Shown here one piece after another: positions 44,817 to 57,324 of a stretch of DNA of 64,000 bases. This DNA comes from Larix kaempferi (Eukaryota; Streptophyta; Pinopsida; Pinales; Pinaceae). The position numbers were made by a program, and so were the translations under genes. The notes under the pieces were generated by a model, which made no database searches, had not been told where the DNA came from, and saw only the letters and a list, made by a program, of their open reading frames with translations. The stretch lies in assembly GCA_027924585.1 (NCBI GenBank), contig BSBM01000486.1, positions 41,782,501 to 41,846,500 on the forward strand, written 5' to 3'. Position 1 is the first letter of the stretch. The number at the start of each line of letters is the position of its first letter.

Positions 44817-46337
44817 TCATACATCAGAGTGGATAATCTCCAAGATTCCTTTTGCTTTGCTTTCACTACTTGGAAATACCTTTTTAATGTTCTTTCCTTT
44901 TGCACATCCTTTGCAAACACCTTCATGCTTTGTCTTGATTTCAGGAAGACCCTCTACAGCTTTTCTTGCAATTGGTAGTTCCCCATAGTGCACATGTGCA
45001 AGCCTTCTATGCCAAAGTTCACTTGGTTCCATGGATTCATGTACCATGGCATGTTCAGGTTGTCCCTTCAATTTGTACAATCCTCCCTCTTGTTCTCCAA
45101 TCACTACTGCATCATCTATAGTTTTACCCTTTGGCCACATTAGGACTTGGCCATCTATGAATGCAACCCTCATGCCTTTTACATCCAATGTAGACTTGGC
45201 CATCTTCTTGAGCCCAGGTACATATAGAACATATTTCATCTTCAAAGACTTCCCAGAGTCTAGGTTGTAGGAGGCTTCACCACTTCCCTTGATAGGATAT
45301 TGATAGTCATCCCCAAGTTTCACTTTATGGGGTGATTCATGTTCAGATAGATTCACAAAAGATTTTTTAAACCCAGTCACGTGTTTGGAAGCCCCACTAT
45401 CAATAAGCCAATCATTACATCCATGAGAGATAGTACCCGTGACAGCAGAGATTAGAACATATTCATCTTCACTAGATGAGTCATCACTTTCTGCTCTAGC
45501 CTTCTTCTTGGGAGGTTCATCATCCTCAGCAGCATGAGCATGATATCTCTTCTTGTTTCCCTTGTTGTTGTTGTTGTTGAAGCCCTTTTTGTTCTTGGGA
45601 CAATCTGCAACAAAGTGTCCCTTCTCATTACATGTGAAGCATCTCAGATCCTTCTTACCCTTTTGATTATTGTGAAAAGGTTTCTTGTGATGAGAGTGCT
45701 CCTTCTTGGACTTGCTTCTTTTGGTGTGAGCTGTGAGAGCTTGATCTTCACTTCCCATCTTTTCTTCTCGGGCTACAAGCCTAGCCTCTTCTTGTGAGCA
45801 TTCCTCCCACAGTCTACTGAAGGAGATCAACTTCCTTCTTGCACATATTCCTTGAATGAAGGAATCCCATGACCTAGGTAGGCCATTCAAAGTGGTCATA
45901 ACAATTTCACCATTCTCCACTACTTCATCCACAGCTTCAAGTTGTTCCTTGATCTGAGAGACCTTAGAAAAATAGGATTGAATGGTCTCTCCATTCTGAA
46001 GCTTTACCCCTTTCAATTGGTTCCGCAGAGTCATCTTCCGATTTATGTTCTTCCCTTCAAATAGCTTGGTTAGGGAATCAAACATCTCCTTGGGTGTCTT
46101 TAGAGATGACACATGTGGAATGAGATGGTCTTTGATGGAATCAATAATGATCCTCTTTGCCTTGACCAAGTTCTTCTTATGTAAGGCCTTAGCCTCTTCT
46201 CCCTCTGGGATAGGGACCTCTTCACTTATGTAAGTGTCCAATTCATTTTCTTTCAAGATTAACCCAATCCTATACTTCCATGCTCGGAAGTTATCAGCCC
46301 CTTCAAGCTTATACTCAAGCTTGGTGTGGTGAGACAT
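44817..46337 (-). pseudogene. Copia C Gag, protease and integrase zinc-binding region
   Basis: The start is chosen at 46337 (MSHHTKLEYKLEG), because Gag homology begins there, rather than the upstream ATG at 46385. Gag (residues 1-220) has FRAWKYRIGLILKENELDTY and the UBN2-type middle. A zinc knuckle, CFTCNEKGHFVADC, is followed by a Lys/Asn-rich stretch and an acidic Ser run. The protease site LIDSGASKHV and the integrase N-terminal finger (LWHRRLAHVHYG ... CKGCAKGKN) follow. All cysteines and histidines are intact. The frame stops at TGA 44817-44819, in the integrase just after HSDV. Gag alone could still be made. Confidence 0.93.
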
Positions 46338-46898
46338 CTTAAAGAGTACTTCAAATGGAAATAAAAAAGATTTAGGTCTTACCACTTGATTTGCAGAAAT
46401 CTGGATCTGGTGTCGGATTAGGGTTTGTCAGAGAAACCCTAAAAATTCAAAATGTGAATTTCAAGCTTCTGAAAGGATAGAAAGATGCGCCTTGATGAGC
46501 TGATCATCCTGGTATACTCAAAAATTGAAAACTGCAAAGTTTCACCCTTCAGAAATGCTTTTCAATCTCCCGGATTCTCTAGGGAGGACCCTGAATTAGG
46601 GTTTGAGTTTCCCGGAGCTTCACCCAACCAAAAAATTCGATCCAAAGCTCTAAACTTTGATTTTTCCAAGGAGCTTCCAACTATGGTCTCATAATTCAGA
46701 AATTCCTATTTTTGTGGAAACCCTAATGTCTTAGGGCCAAAAATGAAAGTGCTCGGAATTGAATTCTGATTGGACAGAAAGATGCACCTTGCTGAGGAGA
46801 GTTAAAATACCCTATTGCCTTTCAATATCTGTGGAGGGAAACCCAATAAACAAGAATCCCTAGCTTCCGCAACTGCACAGTGTCTTCTTCTCAGGTTA

Positions 46899-46910
46899 GC
46901 TCTGATACCA
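46899..46910 (-). promoter_or_regulatory. Primer binding site of copia element C
   Basis: The complement is TGGTATCAGAGC, followed by TAACC. It starts directly after the 5' LTR end ATTAACA. Exact match to initiator Met tRNA. Confidence 0.93.
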
Positions 46911-47462
46911 TGTTAATTTTTGAGCATTAATTCAATATACTCTAGGATCTTTACTGAGAGAATAACATGTACAGCATATCAAGCATATCAATCACACCAA
47001 GCAATATATGAGACAATAAACACACAAAGTTTCACTGGGGAAAACCATAAAGGTGAAAAACCCCACAACTTCCTCAGAGATAGAAAGAGCAATGATACAA
47101 CCCAAGTACAAGAGATAGTCCTCCTAGCAGCTACTCCTCCTTCCTCACTTGTGCGCCACTTTCCGATGAGTGTAGAAGTGAATACTGAGATGAGCAAATA
47201 GAGTGCCTCCCGCACTCTATTTATACATGACCTGAACTGCCTAATAAACTAGCAGGGCTGGCTTGTCTAACTCAGTCTAATAACCCATAGTAATACTAAT
47301 CAGGGTTGACCCCACACTTGGTGGTCTAATAACCCATCACATGCAAGTTGCGACACTTGTCCATACAAATGACGACACTTGCGTATAGAGGAATAATAAC
47401 ATCTACATAGGAGTACAATATACATAGGTGAAATACATTCCGAAGTTACAATTACATCAACA
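46911..47462 (-). repeat. 5' LTR of copia element C with TATA box
   Basis: Mate of 40277-40829. The complement of 47217-47225 is TATAAATAG, a strong plant TATA box, placing transcription start about 30 bases further left. The block GTTTTCCCCAGTGAAAC is shared with many copia LTRs. Confidence 0.95.
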
Positions 47463-50400
47463 ATATATACCATATATATTTGCTTTTATTTTGGTTTTCC
47501 ACGGGAGTATACAAACACTGCAAAGCAAATTCTTGTTACAAATTTTGAATACCTTCTTAAATAACAATGTCCCAATTCTGCCAATGTTTCCCCTGTATAG
47601 AGTATTGCTTTTGCAGCTACATTTCAAAAACAACACTATGACATTTCATTAGATATATATGAATACATTCATCTGCTTTGCAAGGATCATGGAAATTGTT
47701 AACTAATATAGCTATTTTTTCATTGTCTACTTTATTATGTTGAAGTCATTTATTCTTTGCTAAAATGATTTAGGCCATGTTGGATATTGTTCAAAGAATA
47801 TATGTTTTTTCCAAGAAAACAACCGTTACACATATTTCTTCAAAAGTATATCAAATAATTCTGACTAGATGCTAATCTACTTTGATATTATTTAGCAGTT
47901 GTCATATTTATTTTATTGGATGATATTTAATTTGTTTTAATTCCAGAGAAGTATTTGAAAATGACATGCCTTATGTTCAATATGCTTTTGACCATAAATT
48001 AGTCCTTTTGATGGAAGTTTTGTTTGCTAATGCCCTATATGTTGAAATAAGGACTATGGGGGGTATTGAAAGAGATCCTTATAACATGTCCAAACAAATT
48101 AGTAGTTTCTAAAGGATCCATTTTTAAATTGTATAGTAGTGTCTCCCATTTTAACATTTTCAAAACAAATATGGTTATTTCACATCTAAAGTATTCAGGT
48201 TTCTATTCTCTTTGGTCTCGCCATTTTGCGCCAATCTTATAACAGATTCTCATTTTTCCATATACATAGCAAATGGTTGGGTTATCGAGGCAATGCATTA
48301 AATCCTAAAATTCTACTTTCCCCGATTAAGATAGTTTGCCCTTATCGACTAAGGTAGTTCACCCTTCTCGTGCATGACGCAGATGCCCTCTTCATTGTAG
48401 TTGAACCTTCATTACATGGATACTTTCCATTTTCTCAAGGGATTAAATGCTTGCACAAAACTTGATGACATGGTCCCTAGGGTGGTATATCTCATACCTC
48501 TACTAGCCATTTTTCACAAGTGATTGGACCTATTTTGATTAAGCTTCTTTCTTTGACAACAAGGCTTCTTGCTACATATCCTTATTCCCTAAAATATGTT
48601 CATATGCTCACAATTAGATCTAAGAAATTTTCCAACTTGCACTATAACATGCATCCATTTGCTTGACTCATGTACAAGTCACACAATCTTGTTTATTATT
48701 TAATTTCAATTGCATTTTAGCTCATTTTCCAGTATTGTTCTTATTGCCAGAATTGGATCAAAGAAATATGCCAAGTTGCACTGTAGGATGCACCAAAGTC
48801 CTCGACTCATGTACAAGTCAAACAACCTTTTGCATTACAACTCATTTTTCAATATGCAAGCATAATAACATCATGCTTTAGGAGCCTTTGTACTTTTTCT
48901 TTCTTTCTTCTAAACAATTAATATATCAAAAACAACGTTTAGCCTTCAATTGCAATAAAATGTATTCAACATATCAAATATATATAAAGAATGTTTATTC
49001 TTCTCAATGAGGTTGAGTCAATTTCATTAAAGTTAACCAAATTCAAATTCAAATTGAACTCTTTCTCATAGAAAGCATATTCAAATATGATCATCGGCAT
49101 GCATGTAAGCCATTCGTAAGCACACTAGATTAATATGTACTCTCAACCATGCCATCTAACAATTCCCATTTTTAAGGATTCAAAATATCAATTAAAATTT
49201 CCCTGAGTATTAGCAACTGTCTCTATGTTGGAAGCCTCTACTGAAATCCTTTGCAATCATCTCTTACATCCATTGTTATAGATGAACTGCACAAATTGCA
49301 ACTAATCTTTCCATTTAGTTTATTTTCTTAACTTTTTGGTTCTGAAACTCTTCAACACCATTTTACTCACCAACACCTACAATATATGCATAGCAATTTT
49401 TAATAGTGATTAATAAAATTATATTCTGCAATATAAAATATTGGTTTCAAAACCAAGGAATGATTTCATAACCAAGAATAAAAAGACAAAGAACTTATAT
49501 TTTCAGAAGTTGACTTCCAATGTTAATATTTGGGTCTGGACAATTTGCCTCGCAACTATAGGCAAATATTCTATGGATGCCACCCACTTGCTTAGGATGG
49601 AGGAGACAAGGTCAACACTCTCAAATAACTTTTGTCATTGTCAACAACTTCCAAATCGAACCAAGAAAACAACTATTATGTTCTTTAATCAATATAATTA
49701 CAATGACACAAGATTTCTCATTCACTCTAATACCCCATACAACTCAATAACTCGCTCCTTTCTTTGTTCTCTGCAACTCCTGCAATACTCTATCTCTCTC
49801 TGCTTCTCAATATGTGTAGCAAGAGTCTAAACCACCATATACTTTTATGTCTAATCTTTAATAGATTTTTGCTTCTTGGACAACATTTTTTTATTATCCT
49901 TGGACAATCTAGAAGCCCGACACTACGCAAAGAATTAAGAGGACGTCTCATTACTTAATCTTGGTCCATATTATCACATCATACTCCCTCTTCCATACTT
50001 ACATGGCTCATACAAGAGCTAGGTCGATTTTTTTTTCATGAAAACTCTTCTTTTCTCTTCCACAAAACTAATTTTCTCCAAAACCTCTCTCCTAATTTGA
50101 TTTCCCTTCTTTGCATGAGTTTAATGGTGACTTGTGAGGAGACTCCTTTCCACACCTATCTTCATCCCATGAAAGTAGGAATAAATTGCTTCAAGGTGGG
50201 AGATGATTGCTTAAGTACATGGGTCAATTACTTAACATAATTAAATCTTCCAATCTATTTTACATTAACTTACCTCCCACTCTATTTCACATTAAATTTA
50301 CAAAAAAAGGAAACAAGATAATCACATATAAGTTAGAAAATGATAAGGTCACAAGACTTAGATCAATTCCATTCAACCTATTTACATCCACTTAGGTGGT

Positions 50401-51549
50401 CTTTCCTAGTCATCCAACCTTGTATCATTATTTTAATTATCATATTTTTTATCAATTTGAACTCGAGACAGTTGAGTTTGAATCCTCGCAACAGATTTAG
50501 TTTGATTGGGTGTTGAAAATTTACTTTTGCCACTTCCCTTTCCCTTTCTCTTTCCATTGTTCCTAACCATTGCAACTCAATTAAATTTATCAATGATTTT
50601 AGATGCACAACAATATACATCTCACTTATCGCTTCTATTTCATCAACATACAAAATATTGCTTTACTTCTCACCTTTCTATTGCACAACATCACTTGTTC
50701 CAGATGCAGTGTCGGGGACATCGCCACCTCGTGGCTCTTGTTAAAAATAAATAAAATGGCATATCTATTCCCAACGAGGTTGTGGTTTAGCAATGAGGAT
50801 GGTAGAGTGTCAAACCACCCATTAAAGCTTGATTCCCCTTAAGGCATGAGTAAGTGTGTAGGACAAGTCTTGCGAGATTTTGATAGAAGAGTACTTATTA
50901 TCACAATAGCTTAGCTTAAAGACAGTGCTTGTGTTGAGTAATTTTCCCTTTAAGGGTCATCCAAGAGTGACCTCGGGTGCAAGTGTTCGGCGAGTTTGAC
51001 AAAAGAGTGCCCCCTATCACAATGGATTACCTAAAGGAGAGTGCTTGTGATTGGTGGTTTGCAATGTAAGGGTTTGCTCACATATGAAAATGGCATTGTG
51101 TGTAGTGTTTGATGTATTGTATATCGGGATTTAAAGAACCACTCGCAAAAAAAGGTGTCATGTCCCTTGTTGAGGATTTCATTCCATCCTAATATGAGTA
51201 TCATTATACACATAACATGTGGTTGAAATGTACAAATTCACAAAATTTGACATGTAAGCCACCCATTAAAACTCATTTCCTTGTATTTAAAGATGGAATG
51301 CATTATGTTACTAACATTGCTTAGAGGTGCCTTTATGCTTTGTGGGTTCCCTTCCTTATGATTGTTGTCTTTAGGATGCCTTCTTTTTTGCAATCTTATT
51401 AAAAAAATGAAGTATCATATTCCTTATTGAGGATTTTGTCCCATGATAGTATGCATGTGATGATATTCAACATGTGTAATTGAAATGTAAGGCCTTGTCA
51501 ATGGGATGCTACTCCACAACGTTGATTTATGCACTAGCCCATCACAAAC
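47463..51549. other. No gene recognised; old AT-rich sequence
   Basis: It continues the repeat block interrupted by element C. The longest frame (49441-49830, 129 codons) has no recognisable domain and low-complexity content. 50830-51180 contains diverged repeats with CAAAAGAGTGCCCCCTATCAC and GAGTGCTTGTGATT-GTGGTTT, also seen near 52020-52080, so it is a dispersed repeat. Confidence 0.5.
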
Positions 51550-51568
51550 AACATTCCCGTAATCAATG

Positions 51569-51804
51569 TCAAGTCCCACTAGCGCGATTGGTATTAGAGG
51601 GGATTCGTTTGTTAGGCGACCCAGGGTTCAAAAATTGGCGGTGGTGGGAGGAGACACCAAGAATCCATCCATCCTATGGGTTGGTGTGGCCAATGCCAGG
51701 TGCAATCCCTGGGTGATTTTGACAGCTTAAATGCCCCTGGGTCATGGTTTCTTAGACCAAAGGCCAATCCCTCAAGTTAGGGACATTTGAGCAAACAAAA
51801 TAAA
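51569..51804 (+). mobile_element. tRNA-derived SINE with 19-bp target duplication
   Basis: The 236-bp unit is flanked by AACATTCCCGTAATCAATG (51550-51568) and AACATTCATGTAATCAATG (51805-51823), two differences in 19. The head has an A-box-like GATTGGTATTAGAGG and a B-box-like GGTTCAAAAAT. The tail is A-rich (AAACAAAATAAA). These are SINE features. It is not obviously the same family as the SINE at 5480-5694. Confidence 0.82.
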
Positions 51805-51823
51805 AACATTCATGTAATCAATG

Positions 51824-52139
51824 GCGCATAGGTGTGAGGACATCTTCCTTTTTATTATTGTTTCGTGCCTTGTGGCTTTACTTATGGTTTCCCAAGTTCT
51901 TCACATAATTTACTCATAATGTTGTTTTGGAGTCTAAGAGTTGTTTATTGTATCTCTGCTTGTAGGTTCTTATGGTATTCACATAACTCACCATGGTACT
52001 AACATCACTTTTAGATGTGCCCCTTGTCACCACTTCATCGTTGAAGGAAAGTGCTTGTGATTAGTGGTTTTCACTATGAGAGGCATCTCACCTATGAAAA
52101 ATAGTCACTTGTATTGCATGATGTATTCCAATAATTGTG
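51824..52139. other. No gene recognised
   Basis: Flanking sequence of element A, with a decayed repeat resembling 51000-51120 (GAAAGTGCTTGTGATTAGTG). It ends at the TCATA target duplication (52140-52144). Confidence 0.5.
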
Positions 52140-52144
52140 TCATA

Positions 52145-52434
52145 TGTTGGAATATTCACACCATCATTTTTGTATTTTGCATGCTGCATGCATTTGCATG
52201 CCACTGCATGCATCCAGTCATCATCATGGTTGTCTCCCCAACACCTAGAGCTTACTTCTAGCTCTCTAGAGCCTGTCTTTAGCCCTCAATTGGCCTCCTA
52301 CCTACCTAATGCGCCCTCTTTGACTTATCTGCTTAGCAAGTGCGCCTTTCTCACCTACCACTGTCAGTTAGAGCGCCTTTACTCACCTACCTTCAGTTAT
52401 CACTCAGTTAGGGCGCCTTATCTCACCTACTGGG
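52145..52434 (+). repeat. Element A 5' LTR, first part
   Basis: Starts TGTTGGAATATTC and matches 60389-60678. It is interrupted by copia B after CTACTGGG. Confidence 0.93.
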
Positions 52435-52749
52435 TGTTGGTTGTGGAACCATATCTTTCAGTCTCATAGATGATGATTCAGCCGTGTCCGTACCCTAGGT
52501 TTGGTTATGACGCTCAGGGGGTCAGGAGATAGACTGTGAGACAGTGAAGAGGAAGTGCAGCGGCTGTGCTGCAGGTTGTATCCCTTCACCTTGCTGGACG
52601 GTAATAATAATAAGGACTGGAAAATTCAGTGTGGACGTATCCCAAGTTGGGGTGAACCACGATATATCTGTGTCTCTCTTGTAATGTGTGTGTGATTATA
52701 TTTGCATTTTTGTTTATTGTTATTTCTCTGTGATCCTGTTTTTCTAACA
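52435..52749 (+). repeat. 5' LTR of copia B, with promoter region deleted
   Basis: Compared with the 533-bp 3' LTR it lacks about 11 bases after GGTTTGGTTATGA and about 207 bases after CGCTCAGGGG. The second gap removes the region that holds the TATA box in the 3' copy (57017-57026). The ends are intact. Confidence 0.93.
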
Positions 52750-52751
52750 AT

Positions 52752-52764
52752 TGGTATTAGAGCC
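52752..52764 (+). promoter_or_regulatory. Primer binding site of copia B
   Basis: TGGTATTAGAGCC, two bases after the LTR end. It has one C-to-T change from the initiator Met tRNA complement TGGTATCAGAGC. Confidence 0.85.
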
Positions 52765-52824
52765 AAAGGTCTATTTGGCAGATAAACCCGCAGGAAGTTA
52801 GGGTTTCTGGTTCGAGTGGGAGTA

Positions 52825-55800
52825 ATGGCAGAAGAAGGAAAGTTTAAGGTCGAGAAGTTTAACGGCCAAAACTTCCAGTTATGGAAGATGCAAATGGAGG
52901 ACTATCTGTACCAGAAGGATCTATTCCTACCATTGGGAGGAAGATCAAAGCAGCCGGCAGCCATGAATGACGAAGAATGGGAGGTTCTTGACAGAAAGGC
53001 TCTGGGAACAATACGGCTGAGCCTGGCTTCGCCGGTGGTTTTCAATATCTCAAAAGAAACGACAATGGAGGGTTTGATGAGCGCACTGGGTAGGCTGTAT
53101 GAAAAACCCTAGGCCTCCAACAAGGTATTTCTAATGAAGCGTTTATTTAATATGAAGGTGTCTGAAGGTGGATCTGTTACTAATCATTTAAATGAGTTTA
53201 ATACGGTTACAAATCAGCTAAGTTCTGTAAGTGTGAACTTTGATGATGAGGTTAGGGCTCTTCTAATCTTGTGTTCATTGCCAGAAAGCTGGAATAGATT
53301 GGTCATGGCTATAAGTAACTCTGTCTCTGGTTCAAACACCTTGAAATTTGATGATGTTATTGGTGTTATTCTTAGCGAGGAAATGCGAAGAAAAAGCACA
53401 AATGAGACATCAGGTAATGCGTTGACCATGGAGAGCAGGGGAATACAAAAGGAGAGAGGAAAGAGCTAAGGTAATTGTGGAAAGTCTAAAACGGGTAGAT
53501 CCAAGTCCAGACTGGGAAAAATAGAGTGTTGGAACTATGGAAAGAAAGGACATCTGAAGAAAGACTGCAGATCTCTAAAGAAGAAAGGATATGCACAGAA
53601 GGAAACTACCCAGGAAGCAAATGTAGCAGGTGATGTGTTATAATATGCTTTGATTCTTGCATTAGATAATACTAGTGATTATTGGGTAGTAGATCCAGGA
53701 GCTTCATGTCATGCTACACCCCATAGGCAATACTTTCATGAGTATGTTCCTGGCGATTTTGGACATGTTTTAATGGGTGATGATGAGCCATGTAAAATTG
53801 TTGGAATGGGTAAGGTATGGATAAAAGTTAAGAATGGAACTGAATGGATGTTGAAAGATGTTAGGCATATTCCTGCTATGAAAAGAAATCTGATCTCAAC
53901 AGGGCAGTTGGGAGATGGCGGCTGTTTATCTACATTTGGAGAAAAGTGGTGGAAGATCACTAAAGGATCAATGGTGATAGCAAAAGGAGACAGGATAGGT
54001 ACATTGTATTTATGTCCTCATAATATTGACCATTCTCTCTCTTTAGCTTCCACAGGAACAGATACAGCATTGTGGCATCATAGGCTTTGCCACATGAGTG
54101 AGAAGGGGATGCATATTCTCCACTTAAGGAAGTTGTTGCCAGATTTGAAGCAGGTAAGTTTGGAATTTTGTGAAAACTGTGTTTATGGAAAACATAAGAG
54201 AGTCAGGTTTCTCAGGGTTGGGAAACAGAAGAAGAATGAAAAGTTAGAGCTTGTGCATACAGATGTATGGGGACCAACTCAGGTACAATCTCTTGGTGGC
54301 TCTCATTATTATGTTACATTTATTGATGATGCAACTAGGAAAACTTGGGTTTATTGCATTAGATAGAAATATGATGTGTTTGCTACTTTTAAGAAGTGGA
54401 AAGCTTTGGTTGATAATGAGATAGGAAAAAGGTTGAAGTGTCTCAGATCTGATAATGGAGGTGAGTACTGCGGCAAGGAGTTTGATAGTTACTGTTCATA
54501 CCATGGGATTCGTAGAGAGAAGATAGTCCCAGGAACACCACAAGAAAATGGTGTGTCAGAAAGGATGAATAGAACGATCATGGAGCGTGCAAGGTGTATG
54601 AGACTGCATGCAGGGTTGCCCTTATAGTTTTGGGCGGATGCTGTAAATACTGCTGTTTATTTAATAAACAGAGGACCTTCAAGTGCTTTGGATGGTGGTA
54701 TTCCAGAGGAGGCATGGACAGATAAAAATGTAAACTACTAATTTCTGAGAACGTTTGGTTGTGAAGCATTTATCCATATTGATAAAGAAAATAGAACAGA
54801 GCTTGAAGCTAAATCCAAGAAATGTACCTTTATTGGATATGGGGTTGATGAATTTGGTTATCGCTTATGGGATTATGAAAATAAAAAAAATCATTAGGAG
54901 TAGAGATGTGATATTCAATGAAAAGGTCATGTATAAAGATCAGTTGCAGGGAAAGAAACAAGGAAAGGAAACCACAGAGTACACAATATTTGATGAAATT
55001 CAAGAAAATGAAGTTCCAAAGGTGCCAGAAAATCAAGAACAACAACAAGTACCTGAAACTCCTGCAACTACAAGAAGATCTACCATGTTAAATAGACTCC
55101 CTGAACGATACTCTCCTTCAATGTATTATTTGTTGATGGCTGATGCTGGTGAACCAGAATGTTATGAAGAAGCAATGCAGGTGGAAACTAGAAAGAAGTG
55201 GGAGCAAGGCATGAATGAGGAGATAGACTCATTGGTAGGAAACCAAACTTGGGATCTGGTTTAGTTGCCTGCTGGTAAAAGAGCATTGTAGAACAAATGG
55301 ATTTACAGGTTGAAGGAAGAAGAAGGAGGTAAGAAGCGATACAAGGCCAGACTTGTTGTAAAGGGGTTTGCACAGAAGAAAGGTATTGATTTTGATGAAA
55401 TTTTTTCTCCTGTTGTTAAGATGACTTCGATTAGGACTATCTTAAGTCTAGTGGCGGTAGAAGATTTGCATCTTAAACAGTTAGATGGAAAAACAACCTT
55501 TCTCCATGGGGATTTGGAGGAAGAGATATATATGCAGTAGCCACAAGGGTATGAGGTAAAAGGTAAGGAGAACTTGGTATGCAAGTTGAAAAAGAGTTTG
55601 TATGGTTTGAAGTAAGCTCCAAGGCAGTGGTATTTAAAATTTGACAGGTTTATGACAGAACAAGGTTATAGTAGATGTCATTCTGACCACTGTGTTTATT
55701 TCAAGAAGCTATACAATGAAAGATATATTATCTTGTTACTGTATGTGGATGACATGCTTGTTGCAGGGTCTAACATGCAGGATATAAATGTACTCAAAAG

Positions 55801-56699
55801 GAAGCTATCTAATTAATTTGAGATGAAGGATTTGGGTGTTGCAAAGAAAATCCTTGGTATGAGAATAACAAGAGACAGGAAAAATCGCAAATTGACATTG
55901 TCTCAGAGCGAGTACATACAAAAGGTGTTGGAGAGGTTCAGAATGTAGAATGCAAAACTAGTAAGTACACCTTTGGCCAGCCATTTCAGTCCAAGTAAGG
56001 AAATGTGTCCCAAGACACAGGAAGAGACAGATTACATGTCCAAGATTCCCTATCAATCAACAGTTGGTAGCTTGATGTATGCCATGGTGTGCACAAGACC
56101 AGATATTGCACATGCAGTGGGAGTTGTGAGCAGATATATGAACAATCCAGGTAAAGAACATTGGAAGGCAGTACAGTGTATTCTCAGGTATTTGAGAGGT
56201 ACCACCACTCAGGTATTATGTTTTGGAGGTTCAGACACTGTTCTACAGGGATATGTTGATGCAGATATGGCAGGTGATAAGGATAGTAGGAGGAGCACCA
56301 CAGGGTATGTGTTTACTGTAGGTGGAACAACAGTAAGTTGGATTTCGAAACTGCAGAAGGTTGTTGCACTTTCAACAACAGAAGCAGAGTAGCTATTACA
56401 GATGCTAGTAACGAGATGATTTGGTTGCAGAGGTTTATGGAGGAATTGGGTAAGAAGCAGAAGGATAGCAGGTTGTATAGTGACATCTAGAGTTCCATTC
56501 ATCTTTTAAAGAACTCAGCATTCCATTCCAGGACTAAACATATACAGCTCAAGTACCATTTCATACGCTCTGTTATGGAAGATGAACTGTTGAAGCTAGA
56601 AAAGATACATACTAGCCAGAATCATGCAGACATGTTCACAAAGGTAGTGACCAGAAAGAAACTAAGTTCCTGCTCGGTTTCAGTTGGCCTTCTAGCATG
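52825..56699 (+). pseudogene. Copia B gag-pol polyprotein remnant, full length
   Basis: The start is the ATG at 52825. Gag (FNGQNFQLWKMQMEDYL), a damaged zinc knuckle (CWNYGKKGHLKKDC, second Cys lost), protease (VDPGASCHAT, where DSGAS is usual), integrase finger (LWHHRLCHMS ... CENCVYGKHK) and core (FIDDATRKTWVY, SDNGGEYCG, PQENGVSERMNRT), RT (FSPVVKMTSIRT, LYVDDMLVAG) and RNase H (YVDADMAGDKDSRRSTTGYV, LSTTEAE) follow in order. In-frame stops fall at 53110, 53467, 53641, 54364, 54625, 54739, 55262, 55289, 55538, 55613, 55814, 55946 and 56488. The frame shifts near 54885 (A run) and at about 56391. All 13 stops are TAG or TAA, several at places where the family has Gln. It is long dead. Confidence 0.95.
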
Positions 56700-56775
56700 A
56701 AGGTGAAGATGAGAAAGTTGCCAAGTCTAAGGTCCAGCAAGTACATTAGCGGTGGAGTTGTTGTGATCAGTCTCC

Positions 56776-56785
56776 AAGTGGGAGA
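56776..56785 (+). promoter_or_regulatory. Polypurine tract of copia B
   Basis: AAGTGGGAGA just before the 3' LTR, the usual plant copia tract. Confidence 0.85.
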
Positions 56786-56786
56786 T

Positions 56787-57319
56787 TGTTGGTTGTGGAG
56801 CTAGATATTCCAATCTCATAGATGATGATTCAGCTATGTCCGTACCCTAGGTTTGGTTATGATCCCGGCCCGACGCTCAGGGGTTCCGGGGGCAGCGCCC
56901 CAGAAAAAGGGGGTTTGGGGGCAGAGCCCCCGAGGAAAATTTTTGGGGCTGTTTTCGCCACCAGTTTTTGGGACCATGGTTTTGGGTAACCCGTGGTATT
57001 TTCCCATTGTATTTCCTTTATAAAAGAAAGACATTGTAACACGGCTAGGGTTAATGATGTATTAGGTTTTATGCATTGTAAAGATCTCTAAGATCAGGAG
57101 AGACTGTGAGACAGTGAAGAGGAAGTGCAGCGGCTGTGCTGCAGGTTGTATCCCTTCACCTTGCTGGACGGTAATAATAATAAGGACTGGTAAATTCAGT
57201 GTGGACGTAGCCCAAGTTGGGGTGAACCATGATATATCTGTGTCTCTCTTATAATGTGTGTGTGATTATATTTGCATTTCTATTTATTGTTATTGCTCTG
57301 CGATCCTGTTTTTCTAACA
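56787..57319 (+). repeat. 3' LTR of copia B
   Basis: Complete copy with TATA box TTTATAAAAG at 57017-57026 and a GC-rich block at 56863-56950 (GGGGGCAGCGCC, GGGGGCAGAGCCCCCG). Confidence 0.94.
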
Positions 57320-57324
57320 CCGGG

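Larger units (their letters stand above)
40277..47462 (-). mobile_element. Ty1/copia retrotransposon C, nearly complete
   Basis: Two LTRs of 553 and 552 bp start TGTTGATG and end ATTAACA on the minus strand. Initiator-Met PBS (46910 to 46899), gag-protease-integrase-RT-RNase H in copia order and a purine tract (40838 to 40830) complete it. It is 7.2 kb, within the usual range even with 1.1 kb of tandem repeats between RNase H and the 3' LTR. Coding is broken by one nonsense codon, a frameshift near 44160, a homopolymer/duplication frameshift near 43790-43855. Expected 5-bp target duplications are not seen (GGGGA left, ATATA right). Confidence 0.95.
52435..57319 (+). mobile_element. Ty1/copia retrotransposon B, degenerate, inserted in the element A 5' LTR
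   Basis: LTRs at 52435-52749 and 56787-57319 begin TGTTGG and end CTAACA. CTGGG (52430-52434) and CCGGG (57320-57324) are the target duplication with one change. The 3' LTR of element A (CTACTAGGAGTTATC at about 60670) shows the uninterrupted site. PBS and polypurine tract are present. The coding region is full length but carries 13 nonsense codons and two frameshifts. Confidence 0.96.

Noticed and set aside
49441-49830. 129-codon frame as a hypothetical gene
   Set aside because: No domain, low complexity, AT-rich repeat context, no promoter or intron evidence.
52825-56699. Recoded TAG/TAA as Gln in copia B
   Set aside because: Many stops fit Gln positions, but there are also frameshifts, a lost zinc-knuckle Cys and a deleted promoter. 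Copia C and the LINE carry TGA stops and normal Gln codons. Decay is the simpler reading.
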